This document shows positions 45,600 through 55,467 of a stretch of DNA of 64,000 bases, one piece after another. The stretch is from positions 1-64,000 of the forward strand of contig JAAESX010000280.1 of assembly GCA_024228935.1 (NCBI GenBank), given 5' to 3'. The DNA comes from Pseudomonadota bacterium. Its GTDB lineage: Bacteria > Myxococcota_A > UBA796 > CAJQPC01. Every line of letters begins with the position of its first letter. The first letter of the stretch is position 1. The notes under the pieces were generated by a model that was not told where the DNA came from, ran no database searches, and saw only the letters and a program-made list of their open reading frames with translations. A program made the position numbers and the translations under genes.

Positions 45600-47281
45600 T
45601 GGCCACCGGACGACGCTTCAACCTGGTCCGTGAGCTCGGGAGCGGTGCCTTCGGGACCGTGTACCTGGCCGAGATGGAGAGCCAGGGCGGCTTCAAGAAG
45701 GAGGTCGCCATCAAGCTCCTGAACCCGGAGCTGTCGTCGTTCTCCGAGGCGAGTCAGCGCCTGCGCGACGAGGCACGGCTGCTCGGGCGGCTGCGGAACC
45801 GACACATCGTGGCTGTGGACGACCTGGTCCGGCTCGATGGTCGCTGGGCCGTCGTGATGGAGCACATCGCTGGCTACGACCTCGAGGTGCTGGCCGAGGC
45901 GCTCCCCCAGCTGGGCGAGCGGGTGCCGCCGCTCGCGGCCGTGCAGATCGCGCGGGCCATCACCGTCGCGCTGGACGCCGCATACAACGGAACCTCGTCG
46001 GACGGGAAGCCGCTGCTCGTGGTGCATCGGGACATCAAGCCGTCCAACGTGCGCCTGTCGCCGGATGGCGAGGTCAAGGTGCTCGACTTCGGCATCGCTC
46101 GAGCCGACTTCGCGGGCCGCGAGGCCAAGACCGGGCGCGTTCGGTACGGCAGCGTCGGCTACATGTCGCCCGAGCGCCTCCTGGGCGAGCCCGAGGTCGC
46201 GGCCGGTGACGTGTTCGCTGCGGGCTGCGTGCTGTACGAGCTGCTCGTCGGCAGTCCGCTGGGGCGCGTCGAGCTCGCCCCGGACGCGCACGCCAAGCAG
46301 GTCGAAGACGCCGTGACGTCGATCCAGCAGGTCCTGGTGGACGCTGAGACCAGCGAGACGACGGGAGCTCGTGCGGTGCTCGGAGAGCTCGGTGATCTGC
46401 TTCGGAGCAGTCTGGCGTACGAGCCCGAGCATCGGCCGAGCGCAAAGGCCGTCGCGGATGGACTCCGGTCGGTCGAGCGGGCGCTGGCCGGCGAGGATGT
46501 CCAGGCCTGGGCCCAGCGCGTCATCCCGAAGGTGAACGAGGTCATGGACGACCACACCCGGCCGGCGCGGGGCGTGCTGGACGAGGAGACGGGGGAGACG
46601 GGTGCTCGTGCTTCCGGTGAGCCCCAGAACCCGACACTGGTGTTCGACGATCTGCTCCCAGGGACCGACGAGGTCGAGGTCGCGGCGCCGCCTCCGGGGT
46701 TCGAGCCCGCGCCGGATCCGGCCCCTGTTGCTGCCTCGGCTCCCGCGATCCCGGACAAGACGCCGATGTACATCGGGGCCGCCGTCGCTCTGCTCGCCGT
46801 GCTGGGTGTGGGGGGATGGTTCGCGACCCGCGAGCTCCCGGTCGAGCCGGTCCCGGATTCCGTCGTCCAACCCGCGCCGGAGCCCGTGGTCGAGCCGGCC
46901 ATCGAGCCCGAGCCCGTGGCCGTCGAGCCGGTGGTCGAGGCGGACCCCGTCGTCGAGGCCGAGCCTGTCGTCGCCGACGGTCCGGCGCGACCGAGGCCCG
47001 TCCCGGAGCCCATCGTCACCGAGCCCGAGCCCGAGCCGGCGCCAGCGGGTCCTCGACTCCGCGCCGTGAAGTTCGCCGTCGCCGGCGCCGCCGCCGTCAA
47101 GGCGAGCTGCGGTGACGTCTCGGGTGCCGGCACGAGCTCGGCGCTGCTTCGAGATCTGCCCGCCGGTGCCTGTGCCGTCGTCGCGACAGTGGACGGGACC
47201 GAGCTGAAGACGACCGTGTCGGTCGACGCCCCCCGCGGGATCGAGTGTTCCGTCGCAGGAGACCAGCTGACATGTCGATGA
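45599..47281 (+). CDS. Transmembrane Ser/Thr protein kinase
   Basis: 560 aa. Kinase domain residues 8-300: glycine loop GSGAFGTVYLAE, catalytic Lys 39 in VAIKLLN, catalytic loop VVHRDIKPSNVRL (H143, D145), DFG at 163-165 and GSVGYMSPE. Then a Pro/Glu-rich region, a membrane helix (MYIGAAVALLAVLGVGGWF, about 390-410), long acidic Pro/Val/Glu repeats (EPVVEADPVVEAEPVVADG) that would span the envelope, and a C-terminal beta domain with cysteines. A signalling kinase with an outside sensor part is inferred. Coupled to genes on both sides. Confidence 0.9.
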   Translation: MATGRRFNLVRELGSGAFGTVYLAEMESQGGFKKEVAIKLLNPELSSFSEASQRLRDEARLLGRLRNRHIVAVDDLVRLDGRWAVVMEHIAGYDLEVLAEALPQLGERVPPLAAVQIARAITVALDAAYNGTSSDGKPLLVVHRDIKPSNVRLSPDGEVKVLDFGIARADFAGREAKTGRVRYGSVGYMSPERLLGEPEVAAGDVFAAGCVLYELLVGSPLGRVELAPDAHAKQVEDAVTSIQQVLVDAETSETTGARAVLGELGDLLRSSLAYEPEHRPSAKAVADGLRSVERALAGEDVQAWAQRVIPKVNEVMDDHTRPARGVLDEETGETGARASGEPQNPTLVFDDLLPGTDEVEVAAPPPGFEPAPDPAPVAASAPAIPDKTPMYIGAAVALLAVLGVGGWFATRELPVEPVPDSVVQPAPEPVVEPAIEPEPVAVEPVVEADPVVEAEPVVADGPARPRPVPEPIVTEPEPEPAPAGPRLRAVKFAVAGAAAVKASCGDVSGAGTSSALLRDLPAGACAVVATVDGTELKTTVSVDAPRGIECSVAGDQLTCR

Positions 47282-48690
47282 TCCTCCTTGCCGGGCTTGC
47301 CCAGGCGGCCGACGGCGGAACCGTCATCTGGCTCGGGCTCGAGCCCGATCCGACGCTGATCCCGCAGGCGACCTCGCTGGACGTCGAGGCGCTGAGCCCC
47401 AAGCAGGACTTCGGCCCGGACGACGAGGCCGCCATCGCGGAGCTTCGGACCGAGCTCGAGGCCGTCCGCCCCCTTGTCGATGAGTTCGACGGGGAGCTCG
47501 CCATCATGAGCCGGCTCGATGCGGCCATCTCCGACGTCCACGTCCTTCGGAGCGACGCCGACCGCGAGCTCTTGTACGACGCGCTGATCTTCCAGGGCTT
47601 CGCCGTCCATCGGTACTTTCAGGACCAGCTGCCCACCGACCCGGGGGCGGCGCCCTATCGGACCGAGCTCAACGGCCTCGTCACGGTCGGCGCCTGGGTC
47701 GATGCCGTCGCGCTCGACCCGGACAGGAACCCCAGCGAGGCGGTGCTTCCCGACGACGCTCAGAAGGTCGCGTTCGACGAGGCACGCGCCCAGATCCGTC
47801 TCGCCCCTCGCGCCACCGTCGTCGGCGAGATGCCTCCGGGAGCCTCGCTGTCCGTGGACGGCCACGCGCCCGCGGGAGGCACCCGGGTCAAGGTGGCTCC
47901 TGGGCACCACCGCGTCACGGTGTTGCTGGGCGACGCCGTCGTGGCTCGGGCCGAAGGCGAGGTGGCTGCCAGCGGCGAGCTGATCGTCACGGTCGGGGCC
48001 ATGAGCGAGGACGTCACCGCCCTGCAGCCGGGGCTGTCGGCTGGACCGGATGCCACGGCGATACCGCCGGGCGTCGGCGCGCTGCTCGCGACAGTCGACG
48101 GGCCGGTCCACCTGGTGGTCCCAGGCGACCGAAAGGGACCGTTCGTGTACGTCGTGAGCGGCAACGCGGCGACGCGCCTGGTCGAGGAGGAGGCGTCGGC
48201 GCCCACGGAGCGGTTTGCGGTTCGTGTCGCCGGTGGCGCGGGCTGGATGTACGACGGCGGCTGGTACATCGAGAACTTCAGCGATGGCGCACCGTCCGAG
48301 AAGGGCACGGTCAACGCGGTCACCCCCATCGTCCATGCCGGGCTCGAGGTCCCCGTCGGGCCCGCCGCTCTGGGCGCAGGGCTCGACGTCGCGATCCCGC
48401 AGGGCGAGTACGCCACGCTCCCGACCGGCAGCTCCGAGCTGCGTGTCCGGGCCCACCCACACGTCGCTGTGGGCATCCCGTACCTTCAGGCAACGGCTGG
48501 GTACATGTTCCCCTGGCACGCGGCGTTCGGTCTGCGGGCACACGTGCCGCTCGGCGACACGCTCGAGGCCTCCGCGTCGGGTGTCTACGGCGCCGGGCTG
48601 AGCTTCGAGCAGGAAGGCAACGACGAGCCGTTCCAGGCCGAGGACTCGCTCCAGGCCTGGGTCACGCTGGGTGGGCGCTTCGGGATGTGA
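47272..48690 (+). CDS. Secreted protein with PEGA-like domain and outer-surface beta domain
   Basis: 472 aa. Signal MSMILLAGLAQA (12 residues). A helical region with ELRTELEAVRPLVDEFDGEL is followed by a PEGA-like segment (ATVVGEMPPGASLSVDGHAPAGG, VKVAPGHHRVTVLLG, about 180-245) and a C-terminal region of amphipathic strands (FAVRVAGGAGWMYDGGWYIEN, LQAWVTLGGRFGM) that looks like a small beta-barrel or outer-membrane domain ending in Met. Start choice: ATG 47272, 10 nt after GGAG, rather than the ATG at 47278. It overlaps the kinase stop and the convergent YkgJ-like gene (29 nt). Confidence 0.65.
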   Translation: MSMILLAGLAQAADGGTVIWLGLEPDPTLIPQATSLDVEALSPKQDFGPDDEAAIAELRTELEAVRPLVDEFDGELAIMSRLDAAISDVHVLRSDADRELLYDALIFQGFAVHRYFQDQLPTDPGAAPYRTELNGLVTVGAWVDAVALDPDRNPSEAVLPDDAQKVAFDEARAQIRLAPRATVVGEMPPGASLSVDGHAPAGGTRVKVAPGHHRVTVLLGDAVVARAEGEVAASGELIVTVGAMSEDVTALQPGLSAGPDATAIPPGVGALLATVDGPVHLVVPGDRKGPFVYVVSGNAATRLVEEEASAPTERFAVRVAGGAGWMYDGGWYIENFSDGAPSEKGTVNAVTPIVHAGLEVPVGPAALGAGLDVAIPQGEYATLPTGSSELRVRAHPHVAVGIPYLQATAGYMFPWHAAFGLRAHVPLGDTLEASASGVYGAGLSFEQEGNDEPFQAEDSLQAWVTLGGRFGM

Positions 48691-49768
48691 ACAGCCGCGC
48701 GGCATCCGCCCGCACGGCATCCGACTGCCAGAACCCCGGCAGGCGCGGATCCAGTCGCGACAGCGCCAGCGTGGTGCGCTGGCCCGCGATGAACAGCTCG
48801 GTCTGACGGACGGCGCGTAGGACGTCGGCGTGCTCGATGGCCCGTCCTCGGGCCAGGGCGCGCGAGAAGAACAGCGCGGCGTCGACCTCGAGCAGCAGCC
48901 GGGTGATGCCCGCCATGGCGTACGGCACGTCCTTGAAGACGGCTCGCCCGACCAGCTTCGAGCGCATCCAGCGGATGAGCAGGCGATGGCTCTCCGGCGG
49001 GAGCTCCCCGGGGTGCTCCATGACCTCGGCCATGTCGACCTCGCAGTCCAGGAGCCGGCTCTGGTACACGAGCGAGAGCTCCATCGCTCGGGGGAGCCGG
49101 AACACCCCCTTCAGTCGCTCCCAGGCCGAGGAGACGTCCAACAGATCGCCGTACAGCGTCAGCGCGAAGGCGTAGCGGGCCTCGCCCGAGACCGGACCCG
49201 TCGCCACCCCGCCGAGCCGCTCCATGGCCTCGAACAGGTCGTCCCCGAGCGCCAGGTCGTCGATCCAGGCGTCGAACTCCGCGGTCGTGAGATCCCGGTC
49301 GGCGGTCAGCGGGTAGACGGTGCCCGAGTCCGGGTCGGCTTCGCCCACGTCCTTGGAGAACAGGTGCTCGGCGTGGGCGGTGTCCAGCGCCGCGCCGGTG
49401 TCTTCGCGCACCGACTTGCAGCCGAAGCTGGCGGTGACGAAGACGTGCTCGTCGCTGGCGACGTGGGCGTACGGAAAGCGCTGGCAGATCAGCGGCTTGG
49501 CGGGCTCGCCGAAGTGCTTGTGGATGCGGCACAGCCCGTCGTCGTCGAGCATCTCGCACGCCGTGGTGCCGGGCTTCTTGGGGATGACGAACGAGCCACG
49601 AGGGCCGTCTTCCCAGCGTGGACCGACCCGGTCTCCCCAGGCCAGCGCATCGATGGCGGCCCGCTCGTCCGGCGTCGCCACGACGAGCCAGGGGTTCGCG
49701 CAGCAGCCCCCGCACGTCGTGCACGAGAAGCGAACGCCGTCGTCGAGTCGGATGCGGTCACCAGGCAA
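48662..49768 (-). CDS. YkgJ-family cysteine cluster protein
   Basis: 368 aa from TTG. The N-terminal motif FSCTTCGGCCANPWLVV is the CxxCxxCC cluster of the YkgJ/zinc-or-iron chelating domain. CRIHKHFGEPAKPLICQRFPYA gives the later cysteines of the same domain. The rest is helical and unknown. TTG at 49768 overlaps the uvrA stop by 11 nt and is 7 nt after GGGGA; an ATG start exists only far upstream inside uvrA. The 3' end overlaps the convergent gene by 29 nt. Possibly a metal-binding enzyme cofactor-insertion protein; role unknown. Confidence 0.75.
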   Translation of the reverse strand: MPGDRIRLDDGVRFSCTTCGGCCANPWLVVATPDERAAIDALAWGDRVGPRWEDGPRGSFVIPKKPGTTACEMLDDDGLCRIHKHFGEPAKPLICQRFPYAHVASDEHVFVTASFGCKSVREDTGAALDTAHAEHLFSKDVGEADPDSGTVYPLTADRDLTTAEFDAWIDDLALGDDLFEAMERLGGVATGPVSGEARYAFALTLYGDLLDVSSAWERLKGVFRLPRAMELSLVYQSRLLDCEVDMAEVMEHPGELPPESHRLLIRWMRSKLVGRAVFKDVPYAMAGITRLLLEVDAALFFSRALARGRAIEHADVLRAVRQTELFIAGQRTTLALSRLDPRLPGFWQSDAVRADAARLFTSRSAHPA

Positions 49769-52700
49769 TGGCGTTCCCCGTGTCCGTGCCGGCGTCGACC
49801 AGCTGCTCGGGCGTGCCGACCGCCAGGACCTCGCCGCCGGCATCGCCGCCCTCGGGCCCGATGTCGATGACCACGTCAGCGCTTCGGATGAGCTCGACGT
49901 TGTGCTCGATCAACACGATGGTGGCGCCCTGTTCGACCATGCGCTGCAGCACGCTCTCGAGCTTCTCGACGTCCGCGAAGTGGAGGCCGGTGGTGGGCTC
50001 GTCGAGCACGTAGACCGAGCCGTCCGTTCGACCCTGGAGCTCTCGCGCCAGCTTGATGCGCTGGGCCTCGCCGCCCGAGAACGTCGTCCCCGACTGGCCG
50101 AGGCGGATGTAGCCGAGCCCCACGTCGTGCAGCGCCTGGAGCGGTCGGATGAGGCGGCGGTGAGCGCGGAAGACCTCGATGGCCTCGTCCACCGTCATCT
50201 CGAGCACGTCGGCGATGCTGTGGCCCTTCCACTTCACCTCGAGCGTGCCCTCGTTGAAGCGCCGCCCGTGGCAGTGCTCGCACACGACCCACACGTCCGA
50301 GAGGAAGTGCATCTCGACCAGGATGGAGCCGCGGCCTTCGCAGTGCTTGCAGCGCGCTTCGGCGCCGTTGTACGTGAACCGGCTCTTCGTGAACCCGCGG
50401 ATCTTGGCGTCGTTGGTCGACGCGTACAGGTTGCGCAGCCCGTCCATCAGCTTCGAGTAGGTGGCCGGCGTCGAGCGCGGAGATCGCCCGATGGGGCTCT
50501 GGTCGACGACGATGAGGCGCTTGATCTTCGATGGCACCTTCACCGCGCCGACCTTGGCCGGGGGCGCCTTCACGCTGAAGTGGGCGCGAAGAGCGGGCAC
50601 CAGCCCGTGCATCACGAGCGAGGACTTGCCCGAGCCGGACACGCCGGTCACGGCCGTGATGCAGCCGGTCTGGAACGCTGCGTCGACGTGCTTCAGGTTG
50701 TTCGCATGAGCGCCGGTGAGCTGGATGGCGGTCCGCGAGGTCCGACGCTTCGCGGGGATGGGGATGGCCCGCCGGCCACTCAGGAAGGCACCCGTCAGCG
50801 AGCTGGGATCGGCCTCGACCTCGGCCGGTGTGCCCTCGCTGACGATCTCGCCGCCGTGCTCACCCGCCCCCGGCCCCATGTCGATCAGGCGGTCGGCCCG
50901 ACGGATGGTGTCGGCGTCGTGCTCGACGACCAGCACGGTGTTGCCCAGGTCCCGCAGGCCCATCAGCGTGTCGAGCAGCCGGTTGGTGTCGCGCGGATGC
51001 AGGCCGATGGTCGGCTCGTCGAGGACGTAGATACAGCCGGTCAGGCCACTCCCGAGCTGGGTCGCGAGCCGGATGCGCTGGGACTCTCCGCCTGAGAGCG
51101 TGCCTGCGGCTCGGTCCAGCGACAGGTAGCCGAGCCCGACGTCCACCAGGAACTGGAGACGCCCCCGGACCTCGGCCAGCGGCTGCTCACCGATGAGGGT
51201 CTGGTCCGGCGTCAGCTCGAGGGCATTCCAGAAGGCGAGCGCCTCGTCGACGTTGGACTTGCAGTGCCGGCTGATGTCGGTCCCGCCCAGGCGGACGGCC
51301 AGGATCTCCGGCCGCAGGCGATGTCCACGGCAGGCCGGGCAGGTGATCTGGGCACGGAGCCAGTCCAGGCGGCTCTGCCAGCCGTTGATGACCGAGACGA
51401 TGCCCGGCCACTCGAACTCCTCGACGACGTTGTTCTTCGTCTTGCCCCACTTCTTCGTCCACCGGGCGGTGAGCTCGACGTCCGAGCCGTACAGCAAGGC
51501 GTGCAGCTGCTCGGGTTCGTACTCCTCGACCGGCGTGCCAAGCTTCAGGCCCATGCTGCGCAGGAGCGAGGAGATGCGGCCCTTCTGCTTCTTGCTGCGC
51601 TTCAGGACCGAGCTGACGCGCTTGTCCAAGGCGTCCCACAAAGGGCGGTGCGGCTTCGGGAGCAGCAGGTCGGTCACGATGCCCGAGGTCTCTCCGAGCC
51701 CGTCGCACGTGGGGCAGCTGCCCAGCCAGGAGTTGAAGGAGAAGTGCCGCGGCGTCAGCTCTTCGGGACCGACGGTGCCGTGCTCGGGGCAGGTCGGCGC
51801 GGCTGTGAGCTTCAGCGCCTCGCCGCCCTCGCGGGGCTGCCAGATCGCCTCGTTCCCGCCCAGCAGGTAGGCGGTCGAGAGCGCCTCGGAGAGCCGGCTG
51901 GTCGAGCTCTTCGCCGGCCGGAGCCGGTCGACGACGACCCAGGCGCCGCGGGCCAGGAGCGCCTCGCAGTCGTCGTCCTCGAGGCTGGTCTCGCGTCCGC
52001 CGTTCTCGGGCCAAGGGGACCACAACCGCAGGAAGCCCGCCCGCAGCAGGTCCTGTCGGCGCTCCTTCGTCTGCGAGTCGGGGCCGAGCTTCGCGAGGAG
52101 CCAGCCGCGGCCGTCCTCCTGCTTCAGGCGCCGAGCACCCTCGCTCGGCGACCAGGCCTGGACCACACGGTCGCAGTGGGGGCAGTGCGGCGTGCCGAGT
52201 CGAGCCCACAACAGCCGCAGGTAGTCGTAGATCTCGGTGCTCGTCGCGACGGTCGAGCGCGGGTTGTGTCCGCCGGCCTTCTGATGGATGGCGATGGCGG
52301 GCGCCAGGCCCTCGACCTTGTCCACGGGCGGTCGGTCCATGCGGCCCAGGAAGCGGCGGGCATAGGTCGACATGCACTCGACGTACCGGCGCTGGCCCTC
52401 GCTGAAGATGGTGTCGAACGCGAGCGACGTCTTGCCCGAGCCGGACACGCCGGTCACGACCGTGAAGCTCCCCTTGGGGATGCGCACGTCCACGCCCTTG
52501 AGGTTGTGGCAGCGGGCACCGCGCACGACCAGGTCGCTCTCATGGACCTTCTTCTTCCGGACCTTCCGAGGCCGGAACGTATGCGCCGCGCCGCCGAAGT
52601 CGGGCAGCGCCGCCAGCACCTGTCCGGTCGGGGTGTCGAGCGTGGCGATGTGCTCGGGCGTGCCCTGGCCGATCAGGAGACCTCCGCCGCTGCCGCCCTC

Positions 52701-55442
52701 GGGCCCCAGGTCGATGACGTGGTCGGCCACCTTGATGAGGTCGGTGTCGTGCTCGATGACCAGCACGGTGTTGCCGGCGTCGACCAGGCGCTGGATGGCC
52801 TCGATCAGGCGCAGGACGTCGCGGAAGTGGAGCCCGGTGGTCGGCTCGTCGAGGATGTAGAGCGTCCGCCCGGTGGCTGGCCGCTGGAGCTCGGTCGCCA
52901 GCTTGATGCGCTGGGCCTCACCGCCGGAGAGCGTGGTGCTGGGCTGGCCGAGGCGGACGTACCCGAGCCCGACGCTGAGCAGCGTCTCGAAGGTGCGCCT
53001 GAGCTTTCGGTGGTTCTCGAAGAACGTCGCGGCCTCGCGCACGGGCATCGCCAACACGTCGGTGATGTGCTTGCCGCGGTAGGTGACCTCGAGGGTCTCG
53101 GCGTTGAAGCGGGCCCCCTCGCAGCTGGCGCACGGCACCTGGACGTCGGCCAGGAACTGCATCTCGATGGTGTTGACGCCAGCGCCCTGGCACTCCTCGC
53201 AGCGCCCGCCCTGGACGTTGAACGAGAAGCGACCGGGGGCGTAGCCGCGGGCCTTCGCCTCGGGCAGCTTGCTGAACAGCGTCCGGATGGGGCCGAAGGC
53301 GCCGGTGTACGTCGCTGGGTTCGACCGGGGCGTTCGGCCGATGGGCGCCTGGTTGATCACGATGATCTTGTCGATGTGATCGAGCCCGTCGACACGGTCG
53401 TGCTCGCCCGCGCGCTTGCCCTTGAACGGGGCCTTGCCCTTGTGGAGGGAGCTCTTCAGCGCCCGCTGGAGTGTCTGGACGATGAGCGTCGACTTGCCCG
53501 AGCCCGACACGCCGGTGACCGCCGTCAGCACGCCCAGAGGGATGTCGACCGTCAGGTCCTGCAGGTTGTTCGCGCGGGCTCCGACGACCCGAAGGGTCTC
53601 GCCGTTGCCCGTCCGCCGTTCCTCGGGCAGCGGCACGGTGTCCTTGCCCTCGAGGTACCGGGCCGTCGCGGACTCCTTGCCTCGGAGCTTTCCGGGCGGC
53701 CCCTGGGCGACGATGCGGCCACCCTCGACGCCGGCGCCGGGACCGATGTCCACGACGTGGTCGGCGGCCTCCATCGTCTCCTTGTCGTGCTCGACGACCA
53801 GGACCGAGTTCCCACCGTCGCGCAGTCGGAGCAGCGTCTTCAGCAGGCGCTGGTTGTCCCGCGGATGCAGGCCGATGCTCGGCTCGTCGAGGACGTAGGT
53901 GACACCCTGCAGGCCGCTGCCGACCTGCGCGGCCAGGCGGATTCGCTGGGCCTCGCCGCCGGACAGCGTGTTCGAGCTCCGGTCCAGGGCCAGGTACGAG
54001 AGCCCGACCGCGTCCAGGAAGCCGAGCCGCTCGCGGATCTCGCGGACGAGCTCCTGGCCGATGAGCAGCTCGTTCCCGGCCAGCTTGAGCCCCTGGAAGA
54101 AGGCGATGGACTCCTCGACCGTCATGCCCGAGAGCTGGGAGATGTCGTGCTCGCGGAAGCGGATGGCCAGGGCGACGGGGTTCAGGCGGCGGCCGTCGCA
54201 GGTGCCGCACGCGTGGCGCCGACGGAACCGCTCGAACGGGCCGTGGTGGGTGAAGTGCCAGATGTTCTTCACGGCCTTGGCGATGCCGCCCCAGGCCCGC
54301 GTCCGCTTGTCCTTCCGACCCTTCATCTGCTTGATGGTCGTGTAGGTGTAGTCGACGCCCTCGCCGTACATCAGCGCCTTCTGGACGGCCTCGGGCTGCT
54401 TGGCCCAGCTGACCCGCAGGTTCGCGCCGACGTGCCGGGCGACCTCGCGCACGATGTCCGGGGTGATGGACGAGAACGGCAGCTTCTCCTTGTCCCCGAA
54501 CGGCAGGAAGCAGGCGGGGATGCGGGCCGTGGTGTCGAGCATCAGGCGGTCGTCGAAGTCGACGAGCTCGCCCAGGCCCTTGCACTCGGGGCAGGCCCCC
54601 TGGGGCGCGTTGAAGCTGAAGAGCCGCGGCTCCAGCTCGGGCACGTGGACCTTGGGGTGGTTGATGCAGCTCCGCGAGGCGCTCCAGGTCCGGTGCTCCG
54701 GTGTCTTTCCCGCGGGTGCGACCAGCGCGGTGAGCATGCCGTCGGCCAGCTTCAGGCAGCGCTCGACCGCCTCGAGGATGCGCATGCGGGACTCGGGCTT
54801 CACCTTGACCCGGTCGACCACGACCTCGATGGTGTGCTTCTCGTACCGGGCGAGCGTGGGGGGCTCGTCGAGGCGGAACAGCTCGCCATCGATGCGGGCT
54901 CGGACCCAGCCGTCCTTCTGGAGGTCGGCCATCTCCTTGCGGTACTCGCCCTTCCGGTCGCGCACGATGGGGGCCATCAGCGTCAGCCGTGTGCCCTCGT
55001 CGAGCCCGAGCAGGTCGTCGACGATCTGGCTCGGCGAGAGCGCCGTGATGGGCGTGTCGCAGATCGGGCAGTGCGGCGTCCCGAGGCGGGCCAGCAAGAG
55101 CCGCAGGTGGTCGAGGATCTCGGTGACGGTCCCGACGGTCGAGCGCGGGTTCCGGTTGACCGTCTTCTGGTCGATCGAGATGGTCGGCGAGAGCCCCTCG
55201 ACGTGATCGACGTGCGGGCGCTCCATCTTGCCGAGGAACTGACGGGCGTACGAGGACAGCGACTCCATGAAGCGCCGCTGGCCCTCCTGGTAGATCGTGT
55301 CGAACGCGAGCGAGGACTTCCCCGAGCCGGACAGGCCCGTGAACACGACCAGGCTGTCGCGTGGCAGGTCGAGGTCGACGCCCTGGAGGTTGTGCTCGCA
55401 GGCGTTGACGACCTTGATGCGGTCGTTGCTCGGCTCGTTCAT
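49758..55442 (-). CDS. uvrA: Double-length UvrA (tandem excinuclease subunit A)
   Basis: 1894 aa, about twice the usual 940. Two complete UvrA units are fused: copy 1 (1-960) with Walker A lysines K42 and K650 and copy 2 (960-1894) with K1004 and K1606. Signature LSGGEAQRIRLA, TLSGGEAQRIKLA, TLSGGESQRIRLA and TFSGGEAQRIKLA are all present, so four ATPase sites look intact. The first zinc finger is Cys-x2-His...Cys-x2-Cys in both copies (C259, H262, C284, C287; C1218, H1221, C1243, C1246), while the C-terminal finger keeps four Cys. UvrA normally dimerises to find DNA damage for UvrB; here one chain may serve as the dimer. Similar tandem forms exist in Chlamydia. Confidence 0.95.
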   Translation of the reverse strand: MNEPSNDRIKVVNACEHNLQGVDLDLPRDSLVVFTGLSGSGKSSLAFDTIYQEGQRRFMESLSSYARQFLGKMERPHVDHVEGLSPTISIDQKTVNRNPRSTVGTVTEILDHLRLLLARLGTPHCPICDTPITALSPSQIVDDLLGLDEGTRLTLMAPIVRDRKGEYRKEMADLQKDGWVRARIDGELFRLDEPPTLARYEKHTIEVVVDRVKVKPESRMRILEAVERCLKLADGMLTALVAPAGKTPEHRTWSASRSCINHPKVHVPELEPRLFSFNAPQGACPECKGLGELVDFDDRLMLDTTARIPACFLPFGDKEKLPFSSITPDIVREVARHVGANLRVSWAKQPEAVQKALMYGEGVDYTYTTIKQMKGRKDKRTRAWGGIAKAVKNIWHFTHHGPFERFRRRHACGTCDGRRLNPVALAIRFREHDISQLSGMTVEESIAFFQGLKLAGNELLIGQELVREIRERLGFLDAVGLSYLALDRSSNTLSGGEAQRIRLAAQVGSGLQGVTYVLDEPSIGLHPRDNQRLLKTLLRLRDGGNSVLVVEHDKETMEAADHVVDIGPGAGVEGGRIVAQGPPGKLRGKESATARYLEGKDTVPLPEERRTGNGETLRVVGARANNLQDLTVDIPLGVLTAVTGVSGSGKSTLIVQTLQRALKSSLHKGKAPFKGKRAGEHDRVDGLDHIDKIIVINQAPIGRTPRSNPATYTGAFGPIRTLFSKLPEAKARGYAPGRFSFNVQGGRCEECQGAGVNTIEMQFLADVQVPCASCEGARFNAETLEVTYRGKHITDVLAMPVREAATFFENHRKLRRTFETLLSVGLGYVRLGQPSTTLSGGEAQRIKLATELQRPATGRTLYILDEPTTGLHFRDVLRLIEAIQRLVDAGNTVLVIEHDTDLIKVADHVIDLGPEGGSGGGLLIGQGTPEHIATLDTPTGQVLAALPDFGGAAHTFRPRKVRKKKVHESDLVVRGARCHNLKGVDVRIPKGSFTVVTGVSGSGKTSLAFDTIFSEGQRRYVECMSTYARRFLGRMDRPPVDKVEGLAPAIAIHQKAGGHNPRSTVATSTEIYDYLRLLWARLGTPHCPHCDRVVQAWSPSEGARRLKQEDGRGWLLAKLGPDSQTKERRQDLLRAGFLRLWSPWPENGGRETSLEDDDCEALLARGAWVVVDRLRPAKSSTSRLSEALSTAYLLGGNEAIWQPREGGEALKLTAAPTCPEHGTVGPEELTPRHFSFNSWLGSCPTCDGLGETSGIVTDLLLPKPHRPLWDALDKRVSSVLKRSKKQKGRISSLLRSMGLKLGTPVEEYEPEQLHALLYGSDVELTARWTKKWGKTKNNVVEEFEWPGIVSVINGWQSRLDWLRAQITCPACRGHRLRPEILAVRLGGTDISRHCKSNVDEALAFWNALELTPDQTLIGEQPLAEVRGRLQFLVDVGLGYLSLDRAAGTLSGGESQRIRLATQLGSGLTGCIYVLDEPTIGLHPRDTNRLLDTLMGLRDLGNTVLVVEHDADTIRRADRLIDMGPGAGEHGGEIVSEGTPAEVEADPSSLTGAFLSGRRAIPIPAKRRTSRTAIQLTGAHANNLKHVDAAFQTGCITAVTGVSGSGKSSLVMHGLVPALRAHFSVKAPPAKVGAVKVPSKIKRLIVVDQSPIGRSPRSTPATYSKLMDGLRNLYASTNDAKIRGFTKSRFTYNGAEARCKHCEGRGSILVEMHFLSDVWVVCEHCHGRRFNEGTLEVKWKGHSIADVLEMTVDEAIEVFRAHRRLIRPLQALHDVGLGYIRLGQSGTTFSGGEAQRIKLARELQGRTDGSVYVLDEPTTGLHFADVEKLESVLQRMVEQGATIVLIEHNVELIRSADVVIDIGPEGGDAGGEVLAVGTPEQLVDAGTDTGNAIAW

Positions 55443-55467
55443 GCGAGGCCGCTAACCGGGGCTCCTG

